In this document: positions 1 to 11,860 of the stretch, piece after piece
Numbering within the stretch: position 1 is the stretch's first letter
Layout: each line of letters opens with the position of its first letter
Assembly: GCF_048128805.1 (NCBI RefSeq)
Contig: NC_136002.1
Location: forward strand, 26,556,602-26,620,601
DNA from: Centroberyx gerrardi
Taxonomy: Eukaryota > Chordata > Actinopteri > Beryciformes > Berycidae
Direction of reading: 5' to 3'
Length of the DNA: 64,000 bases
The notes under the pieces: model-generated
The model's database searches: none
What the model was told of the DNA's origin: nothing
Seen by the model: the letters and a program-made list of their open reading frames with translations, nothing else
Translations under genes and position numbers: made by a program

Positions 1-1621
1 ATAAACCAGAAACTAAAGTGGTACTTCAAGCTCTTCGATCAAGATGGAAATGGAAAAATCGACAAGGAAGAAATGGAGACGATATTTAAGGTGTGTTTTC
101 TTTTAACGTTGCATCAGGAGAGTTTCACAGATCTAGGGCCCCGGGCAGCTTATAGTCTCTCTCGCCTCTTGTCACTGTTCCCTGAATTGTAAAGCTTAAC
201 TCTGAAAAGGTAGAAAAAGGTTTAACTTGCCATGAACTAGACACGAGAGATAATCCAGGGGGTTTCTTATGTAATCCTGAGTCTAAAAACAGCCATAGCC
301 TAATTCACTGACTAACACAGTTAGTCAGTAATCACCTCACAGACTACATAAACATTTTTTTAGTAGTAGTAGTGGTGGTAGTAGTAGTAGTAGTAGGAGT
401 ATTAAATTCTATTATTAAAAGGATATTAGCATAACATCATTCCATTATTCAGTCTCCTGGTTAGTCCCGCAGGCAAAAAGCCAGAAGCTGTGAGATCGTT
501 GAATGTGCACAACTTTATATCAAGTTATTAAAGTCCTATGTATGTTTAACCCAATTAACTGAATAAACTGTTCTACCAGGCTATTCAAGATATCACCAGG
601 AGTTATGACATCCCACCAGAAGAGATAGTGACTCTTGTATACGAGAAGATTGATGTCAATGGAGAAGGTAAGGAATATCTTCGACTCTTGTCAAAGAGAC
701 AATTTCTCAACATAAAACCAACAATGTTTTCCTGGTTGGTAATACCAGGCATGTAAAGTTGTGCTCAGATACTTCTGGTGTTAAGAGTGAAATATTGCAT
801 TGATGGGAATGAGTTTGTTGGCAACGAGAAGTTGATAAACACGCAATTTTCAAATTTATGATTTGTCCCATATACACAATAGAATATCCTCCATTATGAC
901 AAACCCACAGAGGTGTGGCCAAGTCAACTTTGCTCGAGTCCCAAGTCAGTCTCAAGTGTTGAGGTCAAATCTCAGGTCAAATCTCAAGTCTAAATGTAGA
1001 TTACCAAGTCAAGTCCATGTCATTAATGTCAAGTCTCTAGTCAAGTCTCAAGTCTAAATGTAGAACACCAAGTCAGGTCAGAACAAATCAAGAGTCCAAT
1101 ATCAATTTAATATCTTAAAAAACTTAAAAGACTTGTCAATGCAATATTGTTTTAATAGGATAAAAACTTGGTAAGAGCAAAATCATGAGTTTGAGCATCG
1201 TGAGTATTAGCAATTTCAACTTCAATAAGTTCAATCATTCCATACAATTTCAGAAAACAATTGAAATTCTCATAACTTTCAATCTAAGTAATTTTCACCA
1301 ACACAAGATCTAACCCAGGTCATCATAGTACAAGTCAAAATCAAGCCCCAAGTCACATGAACCCAAGTCAAGTCAAATCTCAAGTATTCTATTCATGCAT
1401 CAAGCCAAGTCTTCTCACCTCTGCAAACCCAAACATTTAAAATACAAAGATGTGATTGTTCATCTTTGCTATGTGTTTCCTCAGGTGAGCTGACGCTGGA
1501 GGAGTTCATCAGCGGAGCAAAGGAGCATCCTGACATCATGGAAATGCTCACCAAAATGATGGATCTTACCAACGTGCTGGAAATCATCGTCAATGGTCAA
1601 CAGAAGAAAGCTGTGAACTGA
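1..1621 (+). CDS. Guanylate cyclase activator/inhibitor (GCAP/GCIP-type) calcium sensor, 3' part
   Basis: Partial gene: the last three coding exons at 1-90, 580-667 and 1485-1621 join in frame with GT-AG introns and end at TGA 1619-1621. The upstream exons (N-myristoylation site, EF-hands 1 and 2) lie outside the window. Exon 1 encodes the start of EF-hand 3, preceded by KLKWYFKLFD and with loop DQDGNGKIDKEE. The EF-hand 4 loop DVNGEGELTLEE is split by the second intron. The order of hydrophobic linkers and the end LEIIVNGQQKKAVN fit neuronal calcium sensors of the guanylate cyclase activating protein family, nearest in feel to the GCIP/guca1e-guca1g group of fish and frog. Such proteins set retinal guanylate cyclase activity by Ca2+ in photoreceptors. 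Both visible loops keep Asp at position 1 and Glu at position 12, so both should bind Ca2+. The exact paralogue is not resolved, so no symbol is given. Confidence 0.9.
361..397. repeat. (TAG)n microsatellite in GCAP gene intron
   Basis: Imperfect run of TAG/TGG trinucleotides in the first visible intron of the GCAP gene. It is intronic, and no function is suggested. Confidence 0.85.
908..1423. mobile_element. Non-autonomous hAT element (MITE) with perfect 8-bp target duplication
   Basis: The element starts CAGAGGTGTGG and ends with the inverse (CTCACCTCTG). It is flanked on both sides by CAAACCCA (900-907 and 1424-1431), a perfect 8-bp target-site duplication of the length made by hAT transposases. 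Both interior ends are rich in AAGTC-type pentamers and in CAAGTCTCAAGTC motifs. It has no coding capacity. It lies in the last intron of the GCAP gene, about 60 bp before the final exon. The terminal and duplication evidence is read directly; assignment to hAT rests on the 8-bp duplication and the C-A-G-termini. Confidence 0.9.
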
Positions 1622-4226
1622 ATCCTCAGTTTCTAACAAGCTGGACTGTATAGAGAGTTTGAGAAGATCATTTCCTATCTAAAGATAACGGTGGATTTTA
1701 AGACGCAACAATGATGAGTAAAGAGTGAAAAGTGCTTGATAAGACCCAAGTCTCAGCTCAGTCAGGACAGGCTGAACTGATTTGGGTGAAAAAAAAAAAA
1801 AGAGGAGTCCTGAAGACTTGTTTACCGATCTGATCTCTCTGCACGTCACCTGTGGGAAGCAGAGACTCGGTCCTCTTCGCTCTGCTGGAGCTCTCACACC
1901 TCCTGCATGCTGGCCCTTCACTGCTGTTAAGGTTTAAAACACTTTAACAGGTGATATGTTCTGAGAGACTCAGTGAGAGGAGGCCCATCTGCTTTCGGGT
2001 TCCCATCAAGGTACGAACAGATGGCTCAACGTACCTACAAGGTGCATACATCACTTTTGAGTTACTTAATTAGGCAGTTGGTGATCATTAAACGCTGTAC
2101 TGGGTTCTTGGATTGCAGATCTGTCGAATACGAAGTGACAGGCAGAGTGTGGCACTTTAGTCGTTGGACATCTTTGGGATAATTTGTGTTCATATTTACG
2201 TTTGACTTCCAATTGATCCAGTTCAGATAATTGCTCCAAAAATATCTCCACTACAAAAAGCACCTAGGTCACTTCCTATTCCAAATTGGATCTAAATTTC
2301 ATTCTATTACAAAATAATTCCACTTAATGGGTGATTACATTTGTGAGGAACATCTGAAACACAACGTAAGCGCAATGTAAATTTTTTATCTTGTTTTGTG
2401 TTGTTGCCATTCTTGCTATTGTTGTGTAAAAACTGCATGAAAACTACACTTTATAAAAATTTAATCCTAACTGAATAACCATTGAACGATTGCAAAATGT
2501 TTGTCATCACGTACATGACGTTTACTGAAATGTTACTGTATTTTGCTTAAAAAAAAATGTTGCCTTAACAATCAATACAATCTTTTCTTTTTTCTAAAAA
2601 GTTTCCTTGCATTATTTTTTTGGAAGAATGGATTGTTTAATGTATGGTTATTCAGTTTTCCTCCAGAATAAGATACAGAAGTCTATTTCACAGGCCTGTA
2701 TCCACATTGCATCCTAAAAAAAATGGCATCCTAAAAAAATATCCATCACATGTGGATAGCATAATATCTATTTTGTTTTATGTAGCACACAAATTAGTAT
2801 GTTATGCAGATGGGGAATACAGCAGCAAATAGTGGAGAGTAAGACAGTGTTAACTAATAAGGGGTGACAAAGGCAAATAGAGTGTTAAAGAAAAGAAGAA
2901 AAAAAACCATTATAGCACTTTGAAGCATCACTCCATGTGGGTCAGTGAATGTATAAAGAAGGCATGGTTTGGAACATTGCTCTAGGGCGCCATCTTGTGA
3001 GTAGAATTCAACCAAGTGTTAAATTGGATGTGCTGGGAACAGATCTCTGGTGGAGAGCCAAGTTAGCTCAGTTACTCTCACATTTATAAAACACTGCACA
3101 ACCTTCCAGTACACGTGAACAAAATCAATGCCTATACCCCTTTAACTCCTACAATGTGATGGAGTCATTCAGTGTGGCAATATAGCTTAGTTGGTACATT
3201 TTATACTTTTCTCAACAGAGGATCCAAGGAATGAGACAGCAGCATTAAGAAACTATTTCTGTTAAATTAAAATAGGATACACGTCAATTAACGTTAAGGA
3301 ATCAGGCCCAATAAACCATTATCTTATTCAGATTAATAGATTTCAAACATAGGATGAAGGCCAATGCATGGTGCCCAAATGTCAAGCCGTAATTATACAT
3401 CACTACATTATAATTTAAATCCCATCTGCACCTAGGAGCTGCTGCCCAGTTCTAGCAAAACAGGACAGCAGCTATATTATGTTCTTCAGTGAGATCAACT
3501 AAGATTATGTTTTGTTTTGTTTTTTTTATTTGAGTAACACAGCCCTTTGGCTCCTCTTGTGAACTTGTCTGCCAAGGGACAGACTGTCTGCAGAGCATTC
3601 ATTTCCATCTGTGCAGAAAATACCAGAGCATGTCACACACATGAAAGGGCCTCAGCATCAACATCATTTAGTTTGGAGGGGGACCCATAAAAAAATGATT
3701 TCACCCAGCCCATCTGCACCCATCTTATCCTAAACTGCTTTGTCCCTTTTTTTTTTAAATTATTATATCAGCACCAAACTAAAGCTTGATTTTCCTTTCA
3801 GTTGCAGACTGATACCTTACTCAGCCAAATTCATTTTACCTTTGCAATGTTATGTGCAAACAGAGAAGAAAAGAACTGGGAGTACATATCTGTAAGATAA
3901 CCTCCTAATCTAAACAAAGTTGGCCTTGGTTTAACACCAAGCTTCAAAACGTGACATCCATCAGGCCATTTTTGAACTTGAGAGTCAATAGAAAACCATG
4001 TTATCCTTTTATATTTAAGGCCATCCAAATTGGTCTGCATGGTTAATGATTTAACAGTACATGATATGGGTCAGTTGCCATTACAAACTCAAAAAAATGG
4101 CAGGTTGTGTAAATCAAATAAAGATAAGACTTTGACTCGACATAGCACTCGAAACGTTCCTAAATCTATCGGACCATCCGATTACATAACTGTCCTGATC
4201 AACCCACCTCAGGCACAGGAACATTG
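1622..4226. other. GCAP 3' UTR and intergenic DNA before thrsp
   Basis: Just after the GCAP stop codon is probable 3' UTR. No strong polyadenylation context was identified; ATTAAA occurs near 2088. The rest is AT-rich, apparently unique DNA with short A or T runs. I see no coding exon, RNA gene or clear transposon in it. Confidence 0.6.
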
Positions 4227-4234
4227 TATAAATA
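4227..4234 (+). promoter_or_regulatory. TATA box of thrsp
   Basis: The sequence TATAAATA lies 96 bp before the chosen thrsp start codon. A transcript starting 25-35 bp downstream would begin near 4,260 and have a 5' UTR of about 70 nt. This argues that the in-frame ORF extending upstream to 4,030 is not translated. A TATA promoter fits a strongly inducible lipogenic gene, but regulation is inferred. Confidence 0.7.
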
Positions 4235-4329
4235 CACCAGTGTCTCTCCTCATGGCTTTGCACTGCACTCAGGCTTCCAACCGCACCACCACAAGCACAG
4301 GAACAGCCCGCCAAACCCAACTGGAAACC

Positions 4330-4755
4330 ATGCAGTCTGCCGAGGCCAGAATCAACAGAAACAGCCTGCTGCTGGCGCTGAGGCGGTACAGCTCGGCCGT
4401 CCGGGACATGGAGCAGACCGTCCTCCTCCCCAGCCTGCTGCGGGACGTGCCCTCCGATGAGGTGTGGGACTGCGAGGCGGCGGAGGAGTTCTGCAAAGAC
4501 TTGTACGAGAGCTACGTGATGCTTAAAGCCATAAGAACCACGGTGGAGAGCGGCCTCATCCCGCTGGATGAGCGCAAGGCCAAGGCCAAGAGCAACACGT
4601 CTCTGAGCAAAACCCTGGAGCCCCTGCTGGAGTCGGACCCAGAAACCCTCTTCCACTTCCACCTGAGAGGACTGTTTTCTGTCATGAGCAACCTCACCGA
4701 GAAGACCCAGAGTCTCACAGACAAATACATGGACATCATCGGAGTGGCAAATTAG
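4330..4755 (+). CDS. thrsp: Thyroid hormone responsive / Spot 14 protein (THRSP-MID1IP1 family)
   Basis: Single coding exon, 141 residues (human THRSP has 146). The N-terminus carries the family signature: N11-SLLLALRRY, then MEQTVLLPSLLRDV at residues 27-40, matching the MEQ/MDQ-V-x-PSLLRDV core of Spot 14 and MID1IP1. The remainder is helical and acidic, ending DKYMDIIGVAN. The family acts in cytosol and nucleus to promote lipogenesis; MID1IP1 drives acetyl-CoA carboxylase polymerisation and THRSP forms heterodimers with it. The start ATG at 4330 was chosen because it lies where the family begins and follows a TATA box at 4227; the reading frame stays open upstream but that part has no family similarity. 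The tail-to-tail placement with ndufc2 is the same as in mammals and favours thrsp over mid1ip1. An AATAAA lies at 4890. Confidence 0.92.
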   Translation: MQSAEARINRNSLLLALRRYSSAVRDMEQTVLLPSLLRDVPSDEVWDCEAAEEFCKDLYESYVMLKAIRTTVESGLIPLDERKAKAKSNTSLSKTLEPLLESDPETLFHFHLRGLFSVMSNLTEKTQSLTDKYMDIIGVAN

Positions 4756-4889
4756 ACACCATGTCAAACGTGTGGACATCAAGCAAAATCTTTGGTGTTT
4801 GAAAACGTGTAGCAAACTAACTTCATCATCTCAAATGTCAAACTGTTTACATTCAACAATAACGTCATGCTTCTGACTTAATGAAATGG

Positions 4890-4895
4890 AATAAA
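4890..4895 (+). terminator. Polyadenylation signal of thrsp
   Basis: AATAAA lies 135 nt after the thrsp stop codon, giving a compact 3' UTR of about 150 nt. The opposing ndufc2 signal is about 250 bp further on, so the two transcripts probably do not overlap. Confidence 0.75.
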
Positions 4896-5147
4896 AGTGC
4901 TTTGCCAAACTTGATCATTTGTACCTTTTGAGTTGCCAGTTGCACTTGGAAAAAGCAATACTATGCATTTCTTTACACATATAATGCAACACTATTCTTG
5001 TTAATGTATGAACAGATCAGTGTATTTGGCTTGATTAACATCCAAAAACACAGGGAATTAGGAATTTACTGTCTAAAATAATGACGCATTTTATGAGTGA
5101 GGAAAAACATTCAGTCGAAACAAAAAGAATTACATTTGGGTATGGTT

Positions 5148-5153
5148 TTTATT
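5148..5153 (-). terminator. Polyadenylation signal of ndufc2
   Basis: TTTATT on the plus strand is AATAAA on the minus strand, 137 nt after the ndufc2 stop codon at 5290-5292. Confidence 0.7.
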
Positions 5154-5289
5154 ATATACATAACTATATTTCACACAATATGTGACAGAAAGCTTTCACA
5201 AAAAGGACTGCACAGACAGATGGTAGTCTGCAAAATGTTCTCTCTCTCTCTCTTTCTCTCTTCCATCTCGCCAGCCGCCAACGCTTCGC

Positions 5290-8176
5290 CTAGCGCACAG
5301 GATGGAAAGGCTCGACAATCTCAGCAAAGGTCTTTTTGTCTGGTGAGATAAAGGGAAAAGAGAATACGATTTGATTACACACAAACGTGGGCCGATATAT
5401 TTTAACCTCTGATTACTCTGTGTAGAGATGTCCCAAAACACTTCATACTATACAGAAATCATAGTACAAACTACAGACAATGTCCCCATTTATTGACTGG
5501 ATTTGAATAATTTGGTCTGTGATCAATATATGATGTATGCTGATAGAAGCAGGGCAATATGATACTATAGCTAAAGATTATCCCTCACATCAGAAATGTT
5601 CTAAACTTTTTAAGACCCTGGAAATGATCAAATTCAATCTTCATGCTTTCCAGCCCTGTGTAGGAACCCTTCAGCAGAGCCACATGATTTGACAATATTG
5701 TCTTTTGGGCGCAATACATGAGTAGGTCTGCTGTGTACTCAAGAATGCGAAAGAGTTCTCAGCACATCTTATCCATTTTTTAACACTAAGAAGCCAGATT
5801 TGTGAAGGGAAACCATTGTTGAGCACGCTGCCTTAGAAATCTGTAAATGTCAACTATACGCAACTTCATCCTTGAAATGTTTTACTTTTGACAGGTTATA
5901 GGAAAGACCATGTCTTGCTCTCAAATAATTATTCTAATATCTAATAATTAAATGATTCGTCAGATCTGTTCAGAACACTGATCTACAGCTTTCCATATCA
6001 AAGCGTCACATTTTGTTGGCTCTGCCCATTGATTTGTTATATAAAATAAGATGAAACTGTAATGATCTCCATGTATGAAATTGGGTCATTGCAGCAGCAA
6101 ATAGTAGAAACTGGAGTAGAAATAAGAATACAGTAAATGGGGGGTATTTAAACATAACACAACTGACAATTACAACACTAGAAGATATCACATAGAAATA
6201 TATGAATGCAAAGTATGAAAAAAATATGAATTCTAGCACATATGAAAGTGTGCAGCCATAAAACATAGACAAAAGAAAAAAATAATGAAATGTAAGTACA
6301 ATATTAAAATATACCAAAAATATTACATATAGACAGTATAAAATAAGTGACAAAAATAAGTAGATATACTCATTATGTAAAAAATTAGAATACAACAAAT
6401 ACGTGAATTTATAACACATACACAGGCCGTACAAAATGTGTCATATTCATATTAACAGGTTTACAGACGACCATACATATGTACAGAAAGTGTCTAAGCA
6501 TGCAAAATGATTATGATATGAATGCAGCCTAATTGCTTTAATGATTTTGCAAAAGAAGTGTTTTGGAGGGAGAGGGTATGGAGAAGTCCTTTGCAGTGCT
6601 GTTGTTTGGTCCTTCTGTCTTTTATTTTATGATTCAGAAAAACTGAAAAAGCTACTTACCCTTCATTGCAAATTCCTCTGGGTGAAGTTTTATATACTCG
6701 TTCATGTCCCGGTCAAGTCTGGCAAAGGTGTAATTTTCATATTTCGTGACATGGTAGCCAATGAACCAACCAAGGGTTGCGAGCAGGAATTGCCGATGAA
6801 GACCTGAAGAAAACAGAGAAGGAAATTGTAAATAACAGATAATGGACCTAAGCATACTCAAAATATGACAATACAAGAATGTCAGATCTGCAACACTCAA
6901 AGCACAATTAAATGAATGGTTTGAAGCCTTCGACCCTGCCGGTCCCACTGATGAGTCCATCATTACAAACACATGTTGCACGGCCAAGCTTTGTTCAAAC
7001 CCACAGAACTTTATATTAACTTCTAGTGAAGATCCCAAGGTTTCCAAACATACCAAACATCACGCTGAATTACATGGAAATGTGTATAAACTGATGCACA
7101 AGATATGACATGATGACAGACGTGTTATAACTTCAATGAAGTGCTGGACAGAGGAAAGGCAGAATATGTTTGTGACACTGACATAAAGTATGGGAAAAAA
7201 ATGTCTAACTTTGAAGCTCTGATTCCCCCCTAATTAAGGGGGGAAACAGAGTTCAAGGGGTCAAGCTTTCCTTAAGCTTATGTAGGGTCACATGGCTTGC
7301 GCCTTATACTTTTCAAGGAGGAGACAGGGTTTCTGCAGGTTTTAGAAAGCTAAATTTAGAACTTTTTAAGACCTTTTTAATACTACCTGGAACTGAATTT
7401 AAGACCAACTTAAAAAAAAAAAAAAAAAGAAAGAAATCTAACAAAACCTCAATTATTTGTGCTTGAACATGGCTCATGGAAGTTATTAAACTATAAATAA
7501 ACAATGCAAGAAAAAACACACCAGATTTGGTATATTATATTGGGATATTAAGTCCATTTGTGTTTAGTAAAGCGTAGACGATGCATACTAACCCTGCTGC
7601 ATACTACTAACCTGTTATGTGGACATGCAGCAAAATGAAACCTGTAGCCTAATTACAAAAAAAAATTAACCTCCAAGGGCTACATTTGAGACATTTTAAT
7701 ACTTTTTAAGGAATTACATTTTGATTATTTATTTTAAGACTTTTCCCAGACTTTAAGGACCAGATGACAGGGTTAGCACACACACACAGCACACACTGAC
7801 TGCACACACACAGTCATCATAACATGGATGTGTCAGAGATGTTTTCGTTGCCCCATGACAAGTTAATACTCTGCTGCGACAATGCAAGTGTCGACTTTAT
7901 AGTAATTATGCCACGAGTCATCATGACAGGGGAGGCTGACGAGGCTAAGCTCGCACACTTTTAATTAAAAGCTACATACGCTTGAAAGGAAGGTGTACCA
8001 TAATCGCAGAGTGGAGGAAGGAAGCTAACATGCTAACCTGATTTCAGCGGCGGCCTGCGGTTAATGGCATTATGGAGCAACGCCGTGCACCAGCCGACGC
8101 CAGCCAGCCACACCGAGTTCCTGTTCGCGATCCCCGGAGGAGAGAGAGTCTTTGCCTCGTCCGGCATTAACCCCAT
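5290..8176 (-). CDS. ndufc2: NADH:ubiquinone oxidoreductase subunit C2 (complex I)
   Basis: Three coding exons on the minus strand, 8176-8038, 6803-6660 and 5339-5290, join in frame with GT-AG introns into 110 residues (human NDUFC2 has 119). Exon 1 encodes MGLMPDEAKTLSPPG, the family's PDEARxLPPP-like start, plus the first hydrophobic segment (VWLAGVGWCTALLHNAI) and the RRPP motif. Exon 2 encodes the second membrane segment (FLLATLGWFIGYH), followed by YENYTFARLDRDM and YIKLHPEEF. Exon 3 encodes DKKTFAEIVEPFHPVR, matching the conserved C-terminus. NDUFC2 is an accessory subunit in the membrane arm of respiratory complex I in the mitochondrial inner membrane. It faces thrsp tail to tail and diverges from rab30. 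Intron 2 (5,340-6,659) is very AT-rich and contains only spurious ORFs. Confidence 0.95.
7325..7773. repeat. Degenerate dispersed repeat in ndufc2 intron 1
   Basis: The sequence begins CAGGGTTTCTGCAGG. Inside are several copies of a theme of the type ACTTTTTAAGACCTTTTTAATAC, once forward near 7,350 and again near 7,690-7,750 as TTTTAATACTTTTTAAGG and TTAAGACTTTTCCCAGACTTTAAGGACC. This resembles a common fish non-autonomous repeat. The right terminus and any target duplication are not clear, so boundaries are approximate. Confidence 0.5.
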
Positions 8177-9002
8177 GGCGACAATTTTTTACCCCGACCA
8201 GAAGATTTGTTACTGCCTTCTTCTGAGCTATCACCTCTCATAGGAAGCCAAGGGCATAGTGTGTAACCTAATAAGACGTCCGGCCACAACAACAATTCAG
8301 AAGCGTTTTTGTTCCGCTCTCATCTTCACCGGGCGCTCGTTTCGTCACCTAGCAACCTACGAGAGGGGGGAGCGTAGTTATTATTTTGCCGTACGTTTGA
8401 GGATAAATTAACATGAAATAACTAGAAAAGGTAGCTAACGTTATATTTCCTAGAGAAAATACGTGGGGTAGCTGTATGCAACTGTAGTAGTAGTAGTATT
8501 GGTAGTAGTAGTAGTAGCAGTTGAAGTGGTAGCAGCAGTAGAAGTAACGGTTAGCTTAACTAAGTAGCAGCAGTAGTAGTAGTAACTAGCTAGTAGTAAC
8601 ATGAGTAGCAGTAGTAACGTTAGTAACTTAGTACTAGTAACTTAGTGTGACTGTCTTAACAGTGAGTCAACAGTGAGTTTATAGTGTATATATGTAGCCT
8701 ACCATATCCTATTTTATTGTTTGTATCCTATGATATCACTATAATAGTCATATATAGACTTAACGTTAGTTCTGCTGTGTTATGTGTATGATAAGCTTAA
8801 AACATTTATTATATGATAACCAATACGAAAAGAAAAAAAAATGCATAAAATGTTTATTTTCGAGGCCTTGGCATGCGGAGCGCGATTGGTAGACCATTCA
8901 AAATTAGATTAGAAACCCTCAGGTGTTTTCTCAGTCATGTGAATATTATCAAAGTAGATTTTTTTGGTTGAAATAACACTTATTTAAATGGTACTCCACT
9001 TC
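8177..9002. promoter_or_regulatory. Divergent promoter region between ndufc2 and rab30
   Basis: About 0.8 kb separates the ndufc2 start codon (minus strand) from the presumed rab30 first exon (plus strand). The ndufc2-proximal 200 bp is GC-richer with several CpGs and no TATA box, typical of a housekeeping promoter. At 8344-8356 GTCACCTAGCAAC fits the RFX X-box pattern GTNRCC-N-RGYAAC exactly. Between 8,485 and 8,640 lies an imperfect GTA-rich microsatellite. No coding sequence is present. Bidirectional activity is inferred from spacing only. Confidence 0.55.
8485..8640. repeat. Imperfect (GTA)n microsatellite
   Basis: Long stretch of GTAGTA/AGCAGT trinucleotides interrupted by AACGTTAG and TAACTAGC pieces, in the ndufc2-rab30 intergenic region. 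Its irregularity indicates an old, decaying microsatellite. Confidence 0.8.
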
Positions 9003-9186
9003 AGAGCATTGCACATCAAGCGCTGATGACATCATTGGAAGTGCAGTCCTCGGTGGAGAGACAAGCTGCTGAGCTGCTGAGGACAGAGGAGGAATATGCC
9101 CTGCCCAGCTGCTGCTTCGCCCATCTGATGAGTTCACCTATGCATACCAAGTAGTTTAAAGTCGGGGGGATATCCCCGTGTTTTTG
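9003..9186 (+). other. Putative 5' untranslated first exon of rab30
   Basis: A moderately GC-rich block ends in a strong splice donor (TTTTTG followed by GTAAGT at 9187). It precedes the first coding exon by 2.7 kb, and RAB30 genes commonly have non-coding 5' exons. The left edge is arbitrary. Short ORFs on either strand here look like chance. Confidence 0.4.
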
Positions 9187-11041
9187 GTAAGTACAAATTA
9201 TTTTCCAAGTTCGATCCGTGAGGCTGACGTTGATGTTTTCCTCCTGCATCCTCTGATAGTGCCAAAATGGCTAGTCACACGGTAGCCTGCTAGTTGCTAC
9301 TGTTGCTAGCTTCGCCCTTATTCCACCCAGATTGAAAACGGCACATTCTTGGGAATAAACGTAACGTTATCGCAAATTAACTCAGTACGAAATGACACAG
9401 TGTAGTTGCTTTGCATTACAGAGCAAGATATTGAAGGGCGAGGAACGAAATGCGACACAGGGATAGAAAATACACATTTGGGAGCGGATTTCAATTGACG
9501 TTAGCCATAAAACATGACTCATTTGATCATGGTTGTCAAGTCAGTGATTTCAACTATTTTGCCAGCAACAGCAAAGTCGGCTAGTTCCTAATGTGTTTTA
9601 CAAGGGGATATTTGCTTCTTATTTAGTAATCACGTAGGCCCGATTCACAGTCCTGATCTCTGTAGATGTATGCTGTTGCAGAGAATATTAGAATTTGCAT
9701 TTTATTAGTCATGTGCACAGCCATTTCAAAAAGCTTTTGTGTTTTGTCTGTTGTGGACATTGACTGACAGTCGCAGAAAAGAGCCATTATAACTTTGCGT
9801 TACATTTTGCAGGGTATTCTCTCCACAAAATGTTTCCAGCTCTCATGGCTCCATAATCCCCCCTTCAAACTGATGCACACCCCAGGAGCACAAGCCAAAA
9901 AAAAAAAAGAAAAAATAGGGGAAACACGTTGTGCAAATATTATATAAGATACAAATGGGATAACCACGTGGGGAAGTGCATGAGACAGTACATTTCTTAT
10001 GTGGGTTTTTTTTTTTTTTTCTGTTTCTGCTCAGTTCATGAAGCCATACAGTTTGCTGTGCTTACTGGTTACAGCAGGCCTATTGAAGTCGCCACTGAGG
10101 ACAAAATATCCTCTTTATTAATATGTATTGCATACCAATACCAAAGGCAGGGAGGTGTAACATGTGACAACAACACATGAATAGCAAATTGATAAAACTG
10201 ATAAAACCTCCAGGGCCTGTTTGGAGTGAGTACTTTGCAAAATGGGATGGAAAGTAATAGAGCTCAAAGGTGCCCGCCCCCTTCATGCATTTTTCCCACT
10301 TATTTATAGTGTACATTCTAAATACTTGACTATAAAAACTAAGTAGTGTGCCTGTTGATGGTGAGTAGCCTTTTCCAGTATACTGCATTTGTAAACAAAT
10401 TAGTGGTTATTTTCTCGAACATAAGTGCACTTTAAATGCAATATTGTTATTCTGTTTTCCAGTTTTGAATGAGCTGACACTAGGGAAATAATATCCATAA
10501 AGTAGTGGAGCAAAAAAAAACAAAAAAACTAACCATATTGGCATGCAACATGAGCGATGGTAAAATTAAAATCAGTTCGCTCCATTTTGGTTCAGAATTT
10601 AATTTTGAATGTTGACTTCAGGTTTGACTTCACTATGTTGGAACTGTCAGGTCGAATGTTGATATTTTTCACATAGCCTATACATATGTACTTACAAAAT
10701 TAGGTTTTAATAGTAAATGGTAAATTTAATATGGACCGTATCCACTGTTGGGGTTGTTTATGTGCCTAACATTTGTGCTATGGTTGCTGCGGACATTGCT
10801 TCAGTCTCACCCAAGGCTGAGATCAATTTTTTGTCCGTATATTAACTGAGTCTTAAAACTTAGTAAAAGATTTCTACAATACATTTTCATAGTTAAGGTT
10901 TACAAGGTTTCATTGGGCTTTTCTCTAAAAAATATGTCTGTACCTTCAAATACTTCAGTTTAAAAAACAACTAAGTAGACAATAACTTCGGTATTAAACA
11001 CAAGGCAACATACATATGCACAAATTAAACACACCTCTTTG

Positions 11042-11080
<39 letters not shown>

Positions 11081-11860
11081 ACACACACTCCCACTCACTA
11101 CCACACTCTCACTTTCCTTATAGTATGATGATCATTTCCTGTGTGAGGTCTATTCTAAATTATTGTTTTGATTTATTGTATTGATTGATGACTTGTGTTT
11201 TTTGTACATTTTGCCATTTTGGTTCTTCTCCATGTTGACTGATGTGTTTGTATCATCATCATCATTTGACCTTTTTGCTCTCTTTTTATTCTAGTCTCAC
11301 CTGTACAGATTATTTATTTTTTCTCTTTGTTTCCAATGTTATCGTTGTATTTGAACAAATAACATAAACCTAAACTCAAACCTACATACTGTCAGAGGTA
11401 GATTAGATTGCCAATTTAATCCTCTGATGTATACTTTTCACTTGACTACAGTGACTACAGTTATGTTTTTTAAACATAAAATAATCAAGCAAACTCAAAA
11501 TGATGTATGTCTAAAAACACAAACAATCCTAACAGCCATTGAAAGCACTGAGGGTCAGGGTCTATTTCACCCACAGCTCTTTTGATTTCTATTTGTTAAG
11601 GGTATTTAGGCCTTATAGATAGTATGCTCAAATTTCATCTATGATATCTCCTGACAACGCTAGCCTAGACCTACAGTATATTACAACAGTTTAGTAGTTT
11701 CACTGGTATCCTACATGTATTTATTTAAATTTCAAAGCATTTCTGTCGCACCAACATGCCCTGGAGGCAAATTTATTCAGTGAGTCAAATTCATTGATTT
11801 GGTGTTAATATGTTTACTCATCGCCCATTTTCTTTTCTCCTTTTATTTTTCCAGTTTAGC
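9187..11860. other. Presumed first intron of rab30
   Basis: AT-rich, non-coding stretch with poly-T near 10,006 and a (CA)n microsatellite at about 11,044-11,076. No transposon with clear termini and no exon were seen. It ends in TTTTTCCAG followed by a short leader and the rab30 start codon. Confidence 0.5.

Noticed and set aside
4114-4815. 233-residue minus-strand ORF
   Set aside because: It is antisense to thrsp and exists because the GC-rich thrsp codons leave the opposite frame open. No family resemblance.
6006-6434. 142-residue hydrophobic minus-strand ORF
   Set aside because: It lies in an AT-rich ndufc2 intron; the Phe/Tyr/Leu-rich composition follows from A/T content, with no recognisable motif.
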